A stretch of DNA of 64,000 nucleotides from contig JBAIAA010000412.1 of the NCBI GenBank assembly GCA_037893245.1, positions 2,604,001 to 2,668,000 of the forward strand, read 5' to 3'. The DNA comes from Crossaster papposus. Lineage: Eukaryota; Echinodermata; Asteroidea; Velatida; Solasteridae. The position numbers were made by a program, and so were the translations under genes. The notes beneath the pieces were generated by a model. It ran no database searches. It saw only the letters and a list, made by a program, of their open reading frames with translations, and was not told the origin of the DNA. This document shows positions 44,501-55,946 of this stretch, one piece after another. Each line of letters starts with the position of its first letter. Position 1 is the first letter of the stretch.

Positions 44501-47500
44501 TTTGTCACTCTTTCCTTCTCTCCACCCAGGAGTAAATGGGTACCTGCGAGGGCAGCGATGGTTATTGTGGTTGGTTTTAACTGCTTTGCAACTGAAATGA
44601 AAGCATTTTATAAATATATACAAATTATTATTAAGAAAATTACGGTTTGGGGTCGTTTGCTGGGAGCTCGTCGACCCTTGTTCTTGGGTCTCGTCTTGCT
44701 GAGATGGTGCAGGGCTGGGGTCTGGACTTTCAGATCATCAAGCTGCCACACGGGGGAAGAAAAAAAAAATTATAAAAACAATGTTCGGTTCTTGGTGGCA
44801 AGTGCGTGAATGCACTTGCTCTCACCAATGTGGCCTGGGTTCGATTCCCGGCTCAGACCATGTAAGTAGAGTTAGTCATTGATTCTCTTCTGTGCCACAA
44901 GGGTTTTTGTCCGGGTTCTGCGGTTTTCCTTCCGCCACAATCTATCTTTGGCTGTGCTCCGAGGTTAGATACGAGTCAAATAGCCGGCTGCCAGAGACGC
45001 CTTTACGTGCCATCGACTCGACAGCTCTGTGTCTTTTGCGATTCAGTATCTCAGCTGTGAGCAAGGATGATTAGCCTCCCAAATTATGATTATTATCATC
45101 ATTCTACAGGCTGCTCTCTCTTCCTTAACGATTCTGTTTACTCACGTTGAAGTTGATAGTGATGAGATTGCCAGAGATTGCACCGTTGAGTTGACTTATC
45201 CACCGCTCCTGTTGGTTGATGTCCTCGCACGTCAACATCCACTACGAGAGAACAGATCAACCAATAACGACTTAAGACAATTACAGTTCATTTTGGCAAA
45301 AGCTTGGCCACAGATTCTCAAGTCAAAACCCTCACTAGTCTTGCTCCTCTAAAAAAAATTAAGATCTATGGTCAAAACCTGCCAAGATGACGACTTTCAC
45401 AACAGTTTTAGTGAATTTGATTTTGAAATTTGTTTGAACAAATAATTGCACCACAGCAAAGATATGTGGCTCGCGAAACTGCACCGCCCTAATCATGTTG
45501 GCACTGGTAGCGTTAATCCATGCCATAAATGTAATGATGTTGGAACTTGTTGCAAATTTTGGCCCCGCTTTTTTGAGAAAAGAAAAAAACCAAGAAGGCT
45601 TTATATGTTGACTATTTGTAAATGTGAATTTAACCTTCTTGTCGTGTCTGTGTACCTGCTCATACGTCGGGTCAGTTGGCGTAAGGGTAAAGCCAGGCTT
45701 CTTGCGCCCCTTCTTATCGCTGATATGGGTGCACTCTCTGTACTTGCTAAGGTAGATGGTGTAACTTTCGTCTTCCCCTCTCCCGTTCTCATCCTGCGGC
45801 AAAACAGGAAGATTGTGACCACCCGCTCCAGAAAAAAAAGTGGAAAAGTCGCGCTATACACATATGTACCGGTATAATGGCCCACATAACATTAAGACTG
45901 TAAAGTTTTTCTTCAAAATTAAATTTTCTTTCTTAAATGACATCTTTAATATCTAAAGTTTCAGGTTTAATTAACAGAAAGGTTGGGAAATCCTGTTTTC
46001 TCAGTTGTGTAATTTGAATTTCATGGAAGCTATTAATATGCATCATATCCCCGGAACAGGAGGGCTATGGAGCTGTACTATGTATCAAATGAAACCTTAT
46101 ATCCTTTCCATCCATGTATAACTCTTATTTTGGGGGGCAATACAATATACTTTTCTCCAGAGTTGGTCACACTTTATCACGATTTAGTGATAAAGTCGTG
46201 CTCATTCTTCAATTATGTAATGCCATGGTGCATGCAGGAGTGTGGCCTAGTGATTTGAATTCAGCTGCTGTTCCCATGTTGTGTTCTTGGGCAAGCCACT
46301 TTGTCTGCACTTGCTTCTCTCCACTCAGGAGTATAAATGGGTACCTGTTGTGTGCATGATAGGCCACGCCACATAAGCCGGGGACAGAATTTACTTTGGA
46401 ATTCATCACGTTCACAAACGACATCCTATAGACGATGTGCCTCTGTTTGGATCTGTATTCAAATGTGCCCGTCAATATGCGCACGCATCATGTTTTACAT
46501 AAATCTGGTTAAGAGATGACATCAGAGGTCACATAATTCAAAGGCGATCTGACCTGCGACGTCACTCTTTAAGCAAATTTAATTTAAAACACGATGGGTG
46601 CGCATCACTGCCGGGCACATTTGAATACAGATGTAAACACGTGACGTCAGAGGGCACATCGTCTATAATTCCCAGGAGACCAGCAATAATTAGCTGTTAG
46701 TAGACTAGGTCAAGTCTACCCAACACTGGATATATTGTGTGTGGTCCATTCATCATCCTTGTATAATGTCAATTCCCTTGGTATTTGAATAATGTCCCTG
46801 CCTCTAGACATGATAAATCTGAATTCCTTTTTGCTGAGGTGGAATATGTCTGTCATGACTGGAACCAGTTCTGGCTCAGAGTATTCTCTACATTCATTTG
46901 TACATGTACTTTTTTGTAGGTCTCACTCAATTGTACTGTGCTCCAGAACAGCCTTGTATGTATGCATGCAGAAGGCCGCAGAGAACAAAACAACCCAAGG
47001 GCCAATTCCATAGAGCTGCTAAGCACACAAATTTGCTTAGCATGAAAATTTGTCCTTGGCAAAAACAAGGTTACAGACCAAATTTTCACGTGATCTTTAT
47101 TGTTTTTGATTGACAATCAGCTGATTTTTTTGCTTAGCATGAAAACAAACTAGAATTTTGTCTGGTAATTATCTGTTTTTAATGAGAAAGGCTTTTTTGT
47201 GCTAAGCAAATTTCTGTGCTTAGCAAATCTATGAAATTGGCCCCTGCTCTCCCCAAGAAATTCTTTTGTTGGTGACCTCATTTTTTATTCCCTTGGCCTA
47301 ATCCTCCCTTTGTTGGTTGTTCCATTCCACTCCGTTATTTCTCTTTTGTGTTTTTTCTCCTAACCTTGTTGTTCATCCTGCTTGTACCGGTATGTCCCCT
47401 TTAAAGGTTTGTTTCATACAAAGCCATTTTGTCTCTAAAGAAGATCTTGTTAAGGTCGAAATATTAGGCCCTCTTAATTTTTTATTTTTTTTTAATTAAA

Positions 47501-50500
47501 AAAATTGCTGGAAAAAATGTCTGCAGGATGTGTATATATTTTTGTCTTTCTTTATTAACCAGTTCGCGCCGGGATTATTTTAACATCGCCGAGCCGACGG
47601 GCGGGATTATTTTTAACGAAACTCGATCCGAAGCGTGTTCAGGCCGATAGTGCTGGGTAGCACACCCACGCATTTCCGGCCTTGCGCGCTGCTGACATAC
47701 ATTTCCGAACTTGAACTTGGCGTGTTTATTCGTCATCCGTTTTGAATTTTGGAAAATTTTTGCGTTTATATACGTCATCCGGCGCGAACTGGTTAATAAC
47801 ATTTTCTTCTGAAAAAAAGAATTCTTATTTCAGACAAAAGCACGTTTATACTGGGAAGTTGACCTAACCCTCCTATGGTTCGACAGCACAATGCACAAAT
47901 GTCCCTAGTCCAGCCTTTTGCATGTGTTCCTATGGGGAACACAATTCTGCCCAAAGCTTCAATGTACAAACTGTACACACAAAAATACATTCTGTGAATG
48001 TTTGTGTGGCTGAACAACTGACACAAATAGTGACTTTCGCATATCTAGGAGGGTTAATAAATCCACATTCCTTATGAAATTTGCATATATGACCAAGCAC
48101 AGAGTGGTATATTGATTTATCCCCCCCCAAAAAAAACAAAAAAAAGTAAATAAAAATACCCAAAACTACATGTACATTTTGAACAAATATAAAACGTATG
48201 CATTCACAGTTGCTCAAAAGGTTTGAAAGAAAACCTGACAATTCAATCGATCAGCCCTGGTGTTCTTACTAGCCGGTAGGCACGCAATTGTAAACTAAAG
48301 TCAGGGGCTTGATCCTTTGCTGTTCCACCTTTGTGGAACAACACTAGTTGAACCCGGAATGACTAGGAATGGCTTTTGAAAAGATCATCGTTTGAATTCA
48401 CGATGGCAACTTTCAATAGATTCTCCTATGAAACTAAATACAGGCTTTCAGGGACCGGTAATACAATATTTTTTTTTCCTAACCTTGCCCCTATTTTTTC
48501 TACAATTTTCTTGAAATTCTTACAAAAGGTCTACGTGTACATATGCATGCTGTTGCTTTTTGTTAAAGCCTTTGAAAAAACAGCAGGAACTGATATGTGA
48601 GGCGTCCGTTCTGGCAAAATGAGACGGAACTGGGCACAGGGCATAGTGAAGAAAACTGCAAAATAATTAACAATGGTCGATTAAATTTTTTTTTTAGATA
48701 TTGATATTTGGAATCTTTAGTATGCCTACTAACTATATTTTGGTAAAAAATATTATAAAAATATTGGAATAAGTTTTTTTGAGGAAAAACATTTTTGACA
48801 TTTTCCCATATCACATGCACAAAACTCAAAATTTCTAAAGCCTTTTTCTCAACATGTCATTTTTAGTGACATGTTGATAAATCCGAACTTTAAACAGCCA
48901 TAACTTGTTGATGGAATATCTATTAAAGTGCAACAAACAGTATTGTCAGAAAAATTATCTTTCCTAACACCTGCAAACATTCATTTCAATCTCTGCCCAC
49001 TTCCGTCTCATTTTGCCAGAATGTCATGGAACTGGAACATGAAACAGTGAGACATGAAAAAGTAAGACATGAAACAGTTGAAGGCAGCTGCTGTCAAACT
49101 CTTCTAAGGACCGATTACAATTTTTTCTCGACAGCTGTTTAGAAACTGAAGATGCGACGCCCACAACTTGCTCCTTGGCTTGTGTCCCCAACTGTTTACA
49201 TTCTTTCATATTTATAGCCAAAGAGAAAAACACAGCGACTTGACCCCTGTGAAATGCATGGCTCCAAGAAGCGTTGGCTAATATACAATTTATGGGCAGA
49301 GAATAGTTATAGATGAGAAAAATAAAAATGGTAAATTTTGTATAACTAGTGCAGTGCCCATTCAAATGGTGCCTGTTCAAAATGGACAAATTGCGTAGGT
49401 TCTCTTTAAAAAGAAGCCGTGGGTGTTTCCAGGCCACTCGTAGATCACAGCTTTGAAAGTCCGTTTCTTGAGAAGAGCTGTTTTGGTAACACCGATCACT
49501 GATGCGCATGCGTCTAATTTGCATATTAGATTAGGCCAAGTAAAAAAAACTAAATATGTGACCTGTCATCATAAAATGAGCGTAAAGTCGCACGGAGTGA
49601 TTTCCCAGTACGGCCAGTCAAAGTCAAAATTTGAAGGGGTGGCCGATTTTGAGATTATATGGTTTGTTTAAAGACTAAATCCCCAACAATCAATTCCCAA
49701 TTTTTCAGGACGATCAGATAAAAACAAAATAATTTTTTAAGACAATTTTGACTATGCCTTTCTATGGCTTTCACACAATTTCTCGCAAGAAATGCCCGTT
49801 TTCTCATAATCTCTGTATTAAGACTCCAAACTAAAAAATAAAAATTAAAAAAATATTGAGTATCAAGCCTCCAAGTGTTATATACCATTGGAAAGCTCTG
49901 TTTCCACAGAATTTAGAAATATCCATATCTCAATTTTTTATTTTGCCGACTTTACGCTCATTTTGTGATGACAGGTCACATATGTTGATCGTCCGGACTT
50001 TTAAAAAAGTTGGTGAGGGCGGCCCTTATTTGTTATTTTTCAATTGTTTGGTTTTTTTCTTCAAAGATCTCCGCCATGTCTAAGATGGCTGCCATAACCT
50101 ATTTGAAGATGGTTTTATTAAGTTATTAAGGTGCAATGTAGATCAACAAATGATTTTATATCATATTGTCCACTTGTCAAGCAAGTTGCCAATAATCACA
50201 AACAGTATTTTGCAGCTTGAATGACAAGTGAATAGCGAGTGGCTTTCAATCAAACTCGGGTAAAACAGTTGGAAAAAAAGTCAACTTTTCTTCGACGAAG
50301 CTGGACTTCAAAATTAGGTCTTTGGAGGACAAAATCTAACCCCTAACACCCCCCCCCCAAATAAAAACGTAACAAAAACAATACACCCTTCCCCCCCCCC
50401 CCCCCCACACAACCACTTACATGTCCCTCATACAGGTGCATGGTGTCCTGTTTCAGCACGGCAAACTTCTTCTTCCACTTGCCCTCCCCCTTGCGGCCCC

Positions 50501-50573
50501 CTTTGGCCGACCGCCTCAGGTTCAGCACTCCACTCATACCCTCGCTAGAGATGAACTTCTGGGCGACAGGCAT
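41556..50573 (-). CDS. PH-domain protein with capping-protein-interaction motif and charged coiled coil (PLEKHO-like)
   Basis: Predicted membrane-recruited regulator of actin capping protein. Six exons on minus: 50573-50421, 45793-45656, 45241-45146, 44742-44644, 44057-44010 and 42614-41556. Every junction is GT/AG and phase 0; total 530 aa. A PH domain spans about 13-125: GKWKKKFAVLKQDTMHLYEG, then YTIYLSKYRECTHISDKKG, then a C-terminal helix QQERWISQLNGAI with the PH-invariant Trp at W111. Residues 140-157, LHHLSKTRPKNKGRRAPS, fit the CPI consensus LxHxTxxRPKxxxRRxP with Ser for Thr. Residues about 321-420 are a Glu/Arg/Lys coiled coil. The tail is acidic (about 420-530). The PH-then-CPI-then-coil order resembles PLEKHO1/CKIP-1 and PLEKHO2, but the long acidic coil is not recognised from them. 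The start ATG 50573 follows an in-frame stop. Non-coding upstream exons are likely but not identified. Confidence 0.85.
43546..43781. mobile_element. MITE family F copy 4
   Basis: TTAACCAGTTCGCGCCGGG to GCGCGAACTGGTTAA, in an intron of the PH/CPI gene. Confidence 0.8.
44385..44640 (+). mobile_element. tRNA-derived SINE, family S2
   Basis: B-box-like GGGTTCGAGTCCGG, then a body with CTCCACCCAGGAGTAAATGG and TACCTGCGAGGG, ending in an AT-rich tail. Related bodies occur at 46215-46390 and 51440-51605. Confidence 0.6.
44775..45100 (+). mobile_element. tRNA-derived SINE, family S3
   Basis: Head with TGGGTTCGATTCCCGG (B box), body ending TTTTGCGATTCAGTATCTCA, and a tail of ATTATGATTATTATCATCAT. 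It sits between PH/CPI exons 3 and 4 on the opposite strand. Confidence 0.55.
46215..46390 (+). mobile_element. SINE family S2 fragment
   Basis: Shares TTCTTGGGCAAGCCACTTTG, CTCCACTCAGGAGTA and AATGGGTACCTG with the 44.4-kb and 51.4-kb copies. The tRNA head is degenerate. Confidence 0.5.
46427..46667. mobile_element. Inverted-repeat element J
   Basis: The left end TATAGACGATGTGCC pairs exactly with the right end GGCACATCGTCTATA. Inner arms pair CTGTATTCAAATGTGCCCG with CGGGCACATTTGAATACAG. TA repeats at the edges suggest a TA target. Confidence 0.7.
46999..47245. mobile_element. MITE family E copy 7
   Basis: GGGCCAATTCCATAGAGCTG at left and ATCTATGAAATTGGCCCCTG at right. Confidence 0.75.
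47270..47490. repeat. Dispersed repeat R, uninterrupted copy
   Basis: Colinear with the interrupted copy near 15.3-15.8 kb and containing the unoccupied site GATCTTGTTAAGGTCGAAAT. This is the empty-site reference for family F. Confidence 0.65.
47555..47796. mobile_element. MITE family F copy 5
   Basis: TTAACCAGTTCGCGCCGGG to GGCGCGAACTGGTTAA, 242 bp. Nearly identical to copy 1, so both are probably recent. Confidence 0.85.
47864..48057. mobile_element. Inverted-repeat element with TAACCCTCCTA ends
   Basis: TAACCCTCCTATGG at left and ATCTAGGAGGGTTAA at right give an 11-bp inverted repeat. About 194 bp, single copy in the window. Confidence 0.5.
48611..49019. mobile_element. Inverted-repeat element K
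   Basis: CTGGCAAAATGAGACGGAAC at left matches the reverse complement of TTCCGTCTCATTTTGCCAG at right, and CTGGGCA/TGCCCA extends the pairing. About 409 bp. No other copy here. Confidence 0.65.
49558..49979. mobile_element. MITE family A copy 2
   Basis: Ends GTGACCTGTCATCATAAAAT and ATTTTGTGATGACAGGTCAC, with inner GAGCGTAAAGTCG repeats. It shares a CCAAGTGTTATATACCATTG-like block with the 7.4-kb copy. Confidence 0.75.
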
Positions 50574-51439
50574 GTCGCCGGGATATTATGGGTATAGCTG
50601 GAGTTGGAGACTAGCCTCTAAATCAGTAGCTTGAAGAAAAGACTAGTTGTCATGCAGAAACTGTACTGTAGTAATATTATTATTAAGATGTTATTTAAAA
50701 TGGGTGGACAAAATTAGGAAATTCTGCTCTGGCGTCCCCTGTTTATAGATGTGCATCCGAGTACACATATGTACTACATTTTTCATCAAATGTCAAAGTT
50801 CTCAGGAAACTAAATGTTTAAATGGTACAAAATTTGTCAAATTCTGTCTAACTCCAACATCCAAGAAAAAAATGAAATAATTTAGTAAATACTACAGTAT
50901 CTATAGTTCATGGCATGTACATGTTCTGCTAGCTAATGTAGAAAAATGTCACACTTAAAAAAACAATAATACTGCCTTAGAAGGTTACTAAACTTAGATC
51001 AGATCATGGAGGTTACAACAAGGGACTACTGCAGTGCAGACAACATTGATATTTTGAATGGCTTGAATTTTGACAGGAGATTTTTAGGCCGAAATTTCTC
51101 AATGATCGAAGCAGGAAAAACGGCCCTAATTGTGGGTAGAATGTAAGCAAGTTTTCTTACCTTGCTGATCCCTTTGACACCTCAATGTTCAGGGTAGAAA
51201 AAAATGATTATTTCCACAAGATCGACGGAGATGTGATGTTAAAAAATACATCACAACATCCTTCTAATGTTTCGCGAATTTAATCGCGATCGTTGTTTTG
51301 CCTTTTCATGGAAATCTTTTACTTCCACGATAGGCGTGGTATTTTATGTACACAAGGATTGCAGGAATGTTGGCCCGGAAATATCGTAGGATTTAAATGT
51401 AATATTTTGTAAAGGCGATGTGAACAGCGCCCTCTTTTG

Positions 51440-51605
51440 TCTTAGTGCGTGGTCCATGGGTCCAGTACGTATGTGGTTGTGGTACATGGTGCTTGGGCAA
51501 GGCACTTTATCACTCCCTGTTTCTCCCCACCCAGGAGTAAATAGGTACCTGTGAAGACAGATATGGTAATTGTGGTTGATTCTAGTTGCTTTGCGCCAAA
51601 ATGGC
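51440..51605 (+). mobile_element. SINE family S2 copy
   Basis: Contains GCTTGGGCAAGGCACTTTA, CCACCCAGGAGTAAATAGG and TACCTGTGAAG, in line with the 44.4-kb element. Confidence 0.5.
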
Positions 51606-52135
51606 AGCATCAGCTAGCTGTATACTCCACATGTGAGCTGAGATGGTATGAGGAATGTTTCATTGGCCCATTTCTCTAAATTGTATAATGCATATCTATA
51701 TGCAAGTTACCTGTTTGAACCGGTTTAGAGACAGTCGAATTTCTCCCCCGCCCCTGCGACCTGTGTGACACTTTTGTTTTCGTCTGCTACGATATAGATC
51801 GAAATGAATCATTGTTTAAATCATCCAATGAACGGTTGGTCAGATTGACAGGCCGGTCACCTTATCTTACTTTTGACCAATCACGACTTGCCATAGTATA
51901 TAGTATAGCACTATGCATAAGTAATGAGCGTTCTGTACCACGTGTTAAAGTACATGTAGTCTGGTTCCCTACCCTGGCAAATTTGTTATGCCTAGACACC
52001 TAAATAGATCAGCTAGCCGCCGACGACAAAAATCGATCGTCATAGTGACGCACTACTTTTAGATGATGCAAATGATGCAACAATGATATTACTCAAATTA
52101 AAGCGGTTTTTCCCCATAAAGCCCAACGCCTGTAT

Positions 52136-52362
52136 TGGCTTTAAGCACAACAAAGTGCTTAGCATGAAAATTTGTCTTTGGCAAAACAAGGTTACAGACC
52201 AAATTTTCACGTGATCTTTATTGTTTTCGATTGATAATCAGCTGGTTTGGGGGCTTAGCATGAAAAACCCGTAGAATGTTGGCTGGTAACCTGTTTTTAA
52301 TGAGCAAGACTTGTTTGTGCTAAGCAAATTTCTGTGCTTAGCAGCTCTATGGAATTGGCCCC
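52136..52362. mobile_element. MITE family E copy 8 (left end damaged)
   Basis: Left terminal bases are replaced (TTGGCTTTAAGCAC). The right end TTAGCAGCTCTATGGAATTG is intact. Confidence 0.65.
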
Positions 52363-52381
52363 GGACCAGAAACGGTCAGAA

Positions 52382-52700
52382 TTATTTGGCCTGGGAATTA
52401 GGAACCTGACTACGCGATGTGTATGAAAACCAACCAACTATCGTTCCCACTGTTTTACCTAGATCAGTCCGCAGTGGAAATTCACCAGAAGATCCGAAGA
52501 CGCCGTACAATTTTGTTTTCTCCAACACCTCAGCCACACCCACACACGTGCATTTACCGAGCGGATTCATAACCCCAGCGGAGCTTGTGGAAGACAGACC
52601 GCGCCCGCGTGCAGGTTTTATCGGCACCCCCATCCCCGAGACAGTACCGTACAGGCCAAGACTTTGCATTGCAACAACACCGGTTTGTGAACTTGCCTGA
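52382..52700. other. Open stretch on both strands, unassigned
   Basis: A proline-rich plus-strand frame is open from 52410 to the TGA at about 52700, including TPAELVEDRPRPRAGF, but it has no ATG. The minus strand has an ATG-started 95-codon frame (52669-52382, MQSLGLYGTVSGMGVPIKPA). Base composition looks coding-like, but I recognise neither product. It could be an exon of an unidentified gene on either strand. Confidence 0.25.
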
Positions 52701-52832
52701 CACGGAGCTTAATAAGGCTGACAAAATGTATTAACTTTGGGGTTTATTAATTTTAATGTTGAACTGAACTCGACACGAAAAAGAGTATGCTTATTTTCAC
52801 TGTTCATTGAACGGAACTGTAACTCTAAACTG

Positions 52833-52891
52833 TATAAATTCTTGCATTATTGTTTGGAGCCTCCGGTTAAAACGGAAGTCGTCATGACCAA
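52833..52891 (+). promoter_or_regulatory. Candidate TATA box and minimal first coding exon (weak)
   Basis: TATAAA at 52833, then ATGACCAA at 52884-52891 followed at once by a strong donor GTAAGTG. This could begin a protein MTK..., but no downstream exon is recognised. Confidence 0.25.
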
Positions 52892-53148
52892 GTAAGTGGA
52901 TTTTTCTTTTCTTCAAAGTTTTCTTAGTGGTTTTGTTAAGGTGCATTTAAAGGACTATTTTTAAGGCTATGCAAATGTTGACTTAATTTCTTTGTGCATA
53001 TTACCCCGTTACGCTGAAATTCCCCTCATAAGACCTGAAAATGCCGCCCAATACAAGGCTTATTCTGTGTTAAAAGTGACTTTTATTAGTCAGCCTCGTG
53101 ACCGTGTTTCCCTCTTCAAAAACGTCCATTTTAAATTTCACTTAAAAT

Positions 53149-53342
53149 TCTAGTACCTATTGATTGTTCAAATTCTAGTCCCTATTGATTGTTCAAATTC
53201 TAGTACCTATTGATTGTTCAAATTCTAGTACCTATTGATTGTTCAAATTCTAGTACCTATTGATTGTTCAAATTAGTACCTATTGATTGTTCAAATTCTA
53301 GTCCCTATTGATTGTTCAAATTCTAGTACCTATTGATTGTTT
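53149..53342 (+). repeat. 25-bp tandem repeat (8 copies)
   Basis: The unit is CTAGTACCTATTGATTG followed by TTCAAATT. One copy is 4 bp shorter, and GTCC/GTAC variants alternate. Confidence 0.9.
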
Positions 53343-53639
53343 CCTCTATTGAATTGTAAGTTTGCCTATGAATGTAAAGCTTCCCTGGATAAATTCCAGG
53401 ATAAATTGTTGGCATTGTCAAGTCGCCTTTTATAATCGACCCTTATTATTTGTATATCTACGCGCGAGGAACGTGGCACGTGCTACATGGGCGTGGTTAT
53501 CACAGGCTCCGTTAACCCCATTGGATAAAAAGTCAATGTTAATTTGCATAGGCACGCAACCTAACCAGGTGCAGGAGTTGGCCTGTAAAGGGGCGTAACC
53601 TTTGAACAGATTCAAAACCCACAACGTATCATTTAAAAT

Positions 53640-54450
53640 AGAGATCTACTTAATGTAATATTGTGACGTTAAATCATCTCTTGTAAATTCACATCAACTT
53701 TCTAGAAGATTATTTCCAGAAGATTATTTAGATATTCTAATTTCAGTTACATTTTTTTTAATCGCAGAATATTAGGGGTATTCCAATGGGACGTGATACT
53801 CTTTAATGAAAAAAGAAAAATTGTGAAGCTTGATAAAATTTTACACCACTGCTTTCAGGTAGTAATTTGAAAACCAACGAAATTGTGTTATTGCAGATAG
53901 GCCTACGTTTTCGAAAAATTAATTTGCATGAATTCCCTTAAAATTAAAACAATTTGTTTTGTTTTATCCTAAAACAATAAATAAAAAAATAACAAAACAT
54001 AAGTCTGCGAAAAGTCGGCACATTTCGCTTTTAAGGAGGTTGAACCTCGCTTCAGAAAGTTGGTTTTCAAGATTGTATTGGATATTGCAAGAACAGTTTA
54101 GGTACCTAGGTTACGAGGCAAAAGGTGCAGCTATTTTTTGACGTATACATGCATTGTAGAGATTCGGCACATAATTGAAATGTATGAATAAAATAGTATT
54201 TAAATAAATACAAATCGGGGAAAATTCAAGGAAATATGCAGCCACCACGACAAATCCCTGGTCAAAGTCTGCGATTCAAGGTCAAAAGCCAAGATGAAAA
54301 TCCAAGGAAAAATTTTAAATTTTAAATTTCAAGAGAAATCTATGGGAAAACTCCAAAGGCTCTTCCGATTACACCCGAACACAAAACCGAACTAACCCGA
54401 AGTTCACTAACCCAAACACCCCACCACTGACCCTAACAGATGATACACTA
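53640..54450. other. Intergenic, no gene seen
   Basis: AT-rich sequence leading into short-period arrays. No supported gene. Confidence 0.5.
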
Positions 54451-54462
54451 ACCCGCACAAAA

Positions 54463-54612
54463 ACCCTAATGCTCTAACTTCTGAACCGACTAACTTCTAA
54501 ACCGACTAACTACTGAACCGACTAACTACTGAACCGACTAACTTCTAAACCGACTTACTTCTGAACCCACTAACATCGGAACCCACTAACAACTGAACCC
54601 AATAACAACCGA
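54463..54612 (+). repeat. 16-bp degenerate tandem repeat (about 9 copies)
   Basis: Variants of CTAACTTCTGAACCGA, with decreasing identity towards the right. Confidence 0.85.
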
Positions 54613-54656
54613 ATGAAGAGTCTTGGGACGTAACCCGAGGACATTAAGTGCCAAGG

Positions 54657-54745
54657 TCAAAATCAAAGGTCAACATCAAAGGTCAACATCAAAGGTCAAC
54701 ATCAAAGGTCAACATCAAAGGTCAACATCAAAGGTCAAGATACAA
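54657..54745 (+). repeat. 13-bp tandem repeat (6-7 copies)
   Basis: The unit is AAAGGTCAACATC. Edge units vary (AAAATC, AAGATAC). Confidence 0.9.
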
Positions 54746-55570
54746 GGTCCAAAGTCAAAATGTACAAATCGTATACGATCATAGGATCACTTTAAACAAT
54801 AAAGTCGTCTAAAGTCTTAACCAGTCCTGCATGAAGTGTTTTTCTGTTTAGCTTCTGACGATAGCAATTTCGATAGCAGAATTGTCTTAACAAACCGTTT
54901 TCCCTTATTAAAATTGTATTATAGGGGAGCTGAGGGTGGAAAGGGGGTGGATATAAACTAGAATCCCAACGACCATTTCAACAATATTAGCAACCCTTAA
55001 AAAACTCTATGAAGTAGAAAGGGCAACTAATCGTATATTTAGGTTCTGTAAAGTTAGTATAAAAGGTAACATATAGGACATATACGAACCATAGCTAAAC
55101 TAGTAAACACAATTAGTACTGGTAAATAATCTCTAATGCTATAGCAAAATACAATCATGAAATTCAAGAAAGTCTGAAATGCAAAAATCAAACCAAAGTA
55201 CCGTAATTTTTAAATTACAATTTACAATTAAATAATAAAGTATATTTCTTTTCAGTGCAAAGATGTCGTAAGAGAAGCCTTGTGGTGAGATGGAGACTTG
55301 AATAAATAGCAAGATTATGTAACTAATACATGTACCATAAAAAATACAAAAATGCACCTGAAGGCAGCGAGGTCTAAAGCTATATACCTCTTGAAAGAAA
55401 ATTGATAAGACGTCAAGTGAACAAATAAATAACACGATCCGTTGGAATACAGCCCTCCATTTGTATTATATTCTCCTGGTCAATTCAAAATTGATCTGCG
55501 ATTAGAAAAAAAAGTTAAGTTTGTAAAACTAATATTACGAGGAATAATGGCTAATACAGTTATAGAATAC

Positions 55571-55715
55571 AGTACCCTAACCCTGCCAAATCCAGCACAG
55601 TGCATCTGTGGTGACTGCTTGACCTTGCTGGACTCTGCACACAAGTCAATGTGACAAAGTATGCAATCTGTTGCGTCTGGCAGGATTTCTAGCCAAAATA
55701 CCCTGGAGGGCGGGT
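55571..55715. mobile_element. MITE family G copy 3 (ends eroded)
   Basis: The body matches copies at 695 and 3774 (CCTAACCCTGCCAAATCCAG ... TCTAGCCAAAATACCCTGG). The left TTAA and the right GGGTTAGGG are degraded. Confidence 0.7.
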
Positions 55716-55946
55716 TGTTTATCTATTGACTCCTTTGTGCGACATTGTGCTGGTCAATTCCGGTGTGTGAAACAGCAAACCAGTCTGGGAGTTCCCCTGG
55801 TGAAAACAGATTTTAGGAGGAAACCACATTGATGGTCACCAGTGTGGTTTCCTTCTACAATTCCTCCTAACACACATCAGTAAACAACGATCGCTCAAAA
55901 ACAATTTAGAATTGTATAATTTATTCACCGTTTTGTTGTGAGATTT

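Noticed and set aside
45359..45655. Continuation of the PH exon as an unspliced frame with an apparent PH helix (MAWINATSANM)
   Set aside because: A donor follows TYEQ at 45656/45655, and the exon at 45241-45146 supplies a far better PH C-terminal helix with the invariant Trp in the right phase.
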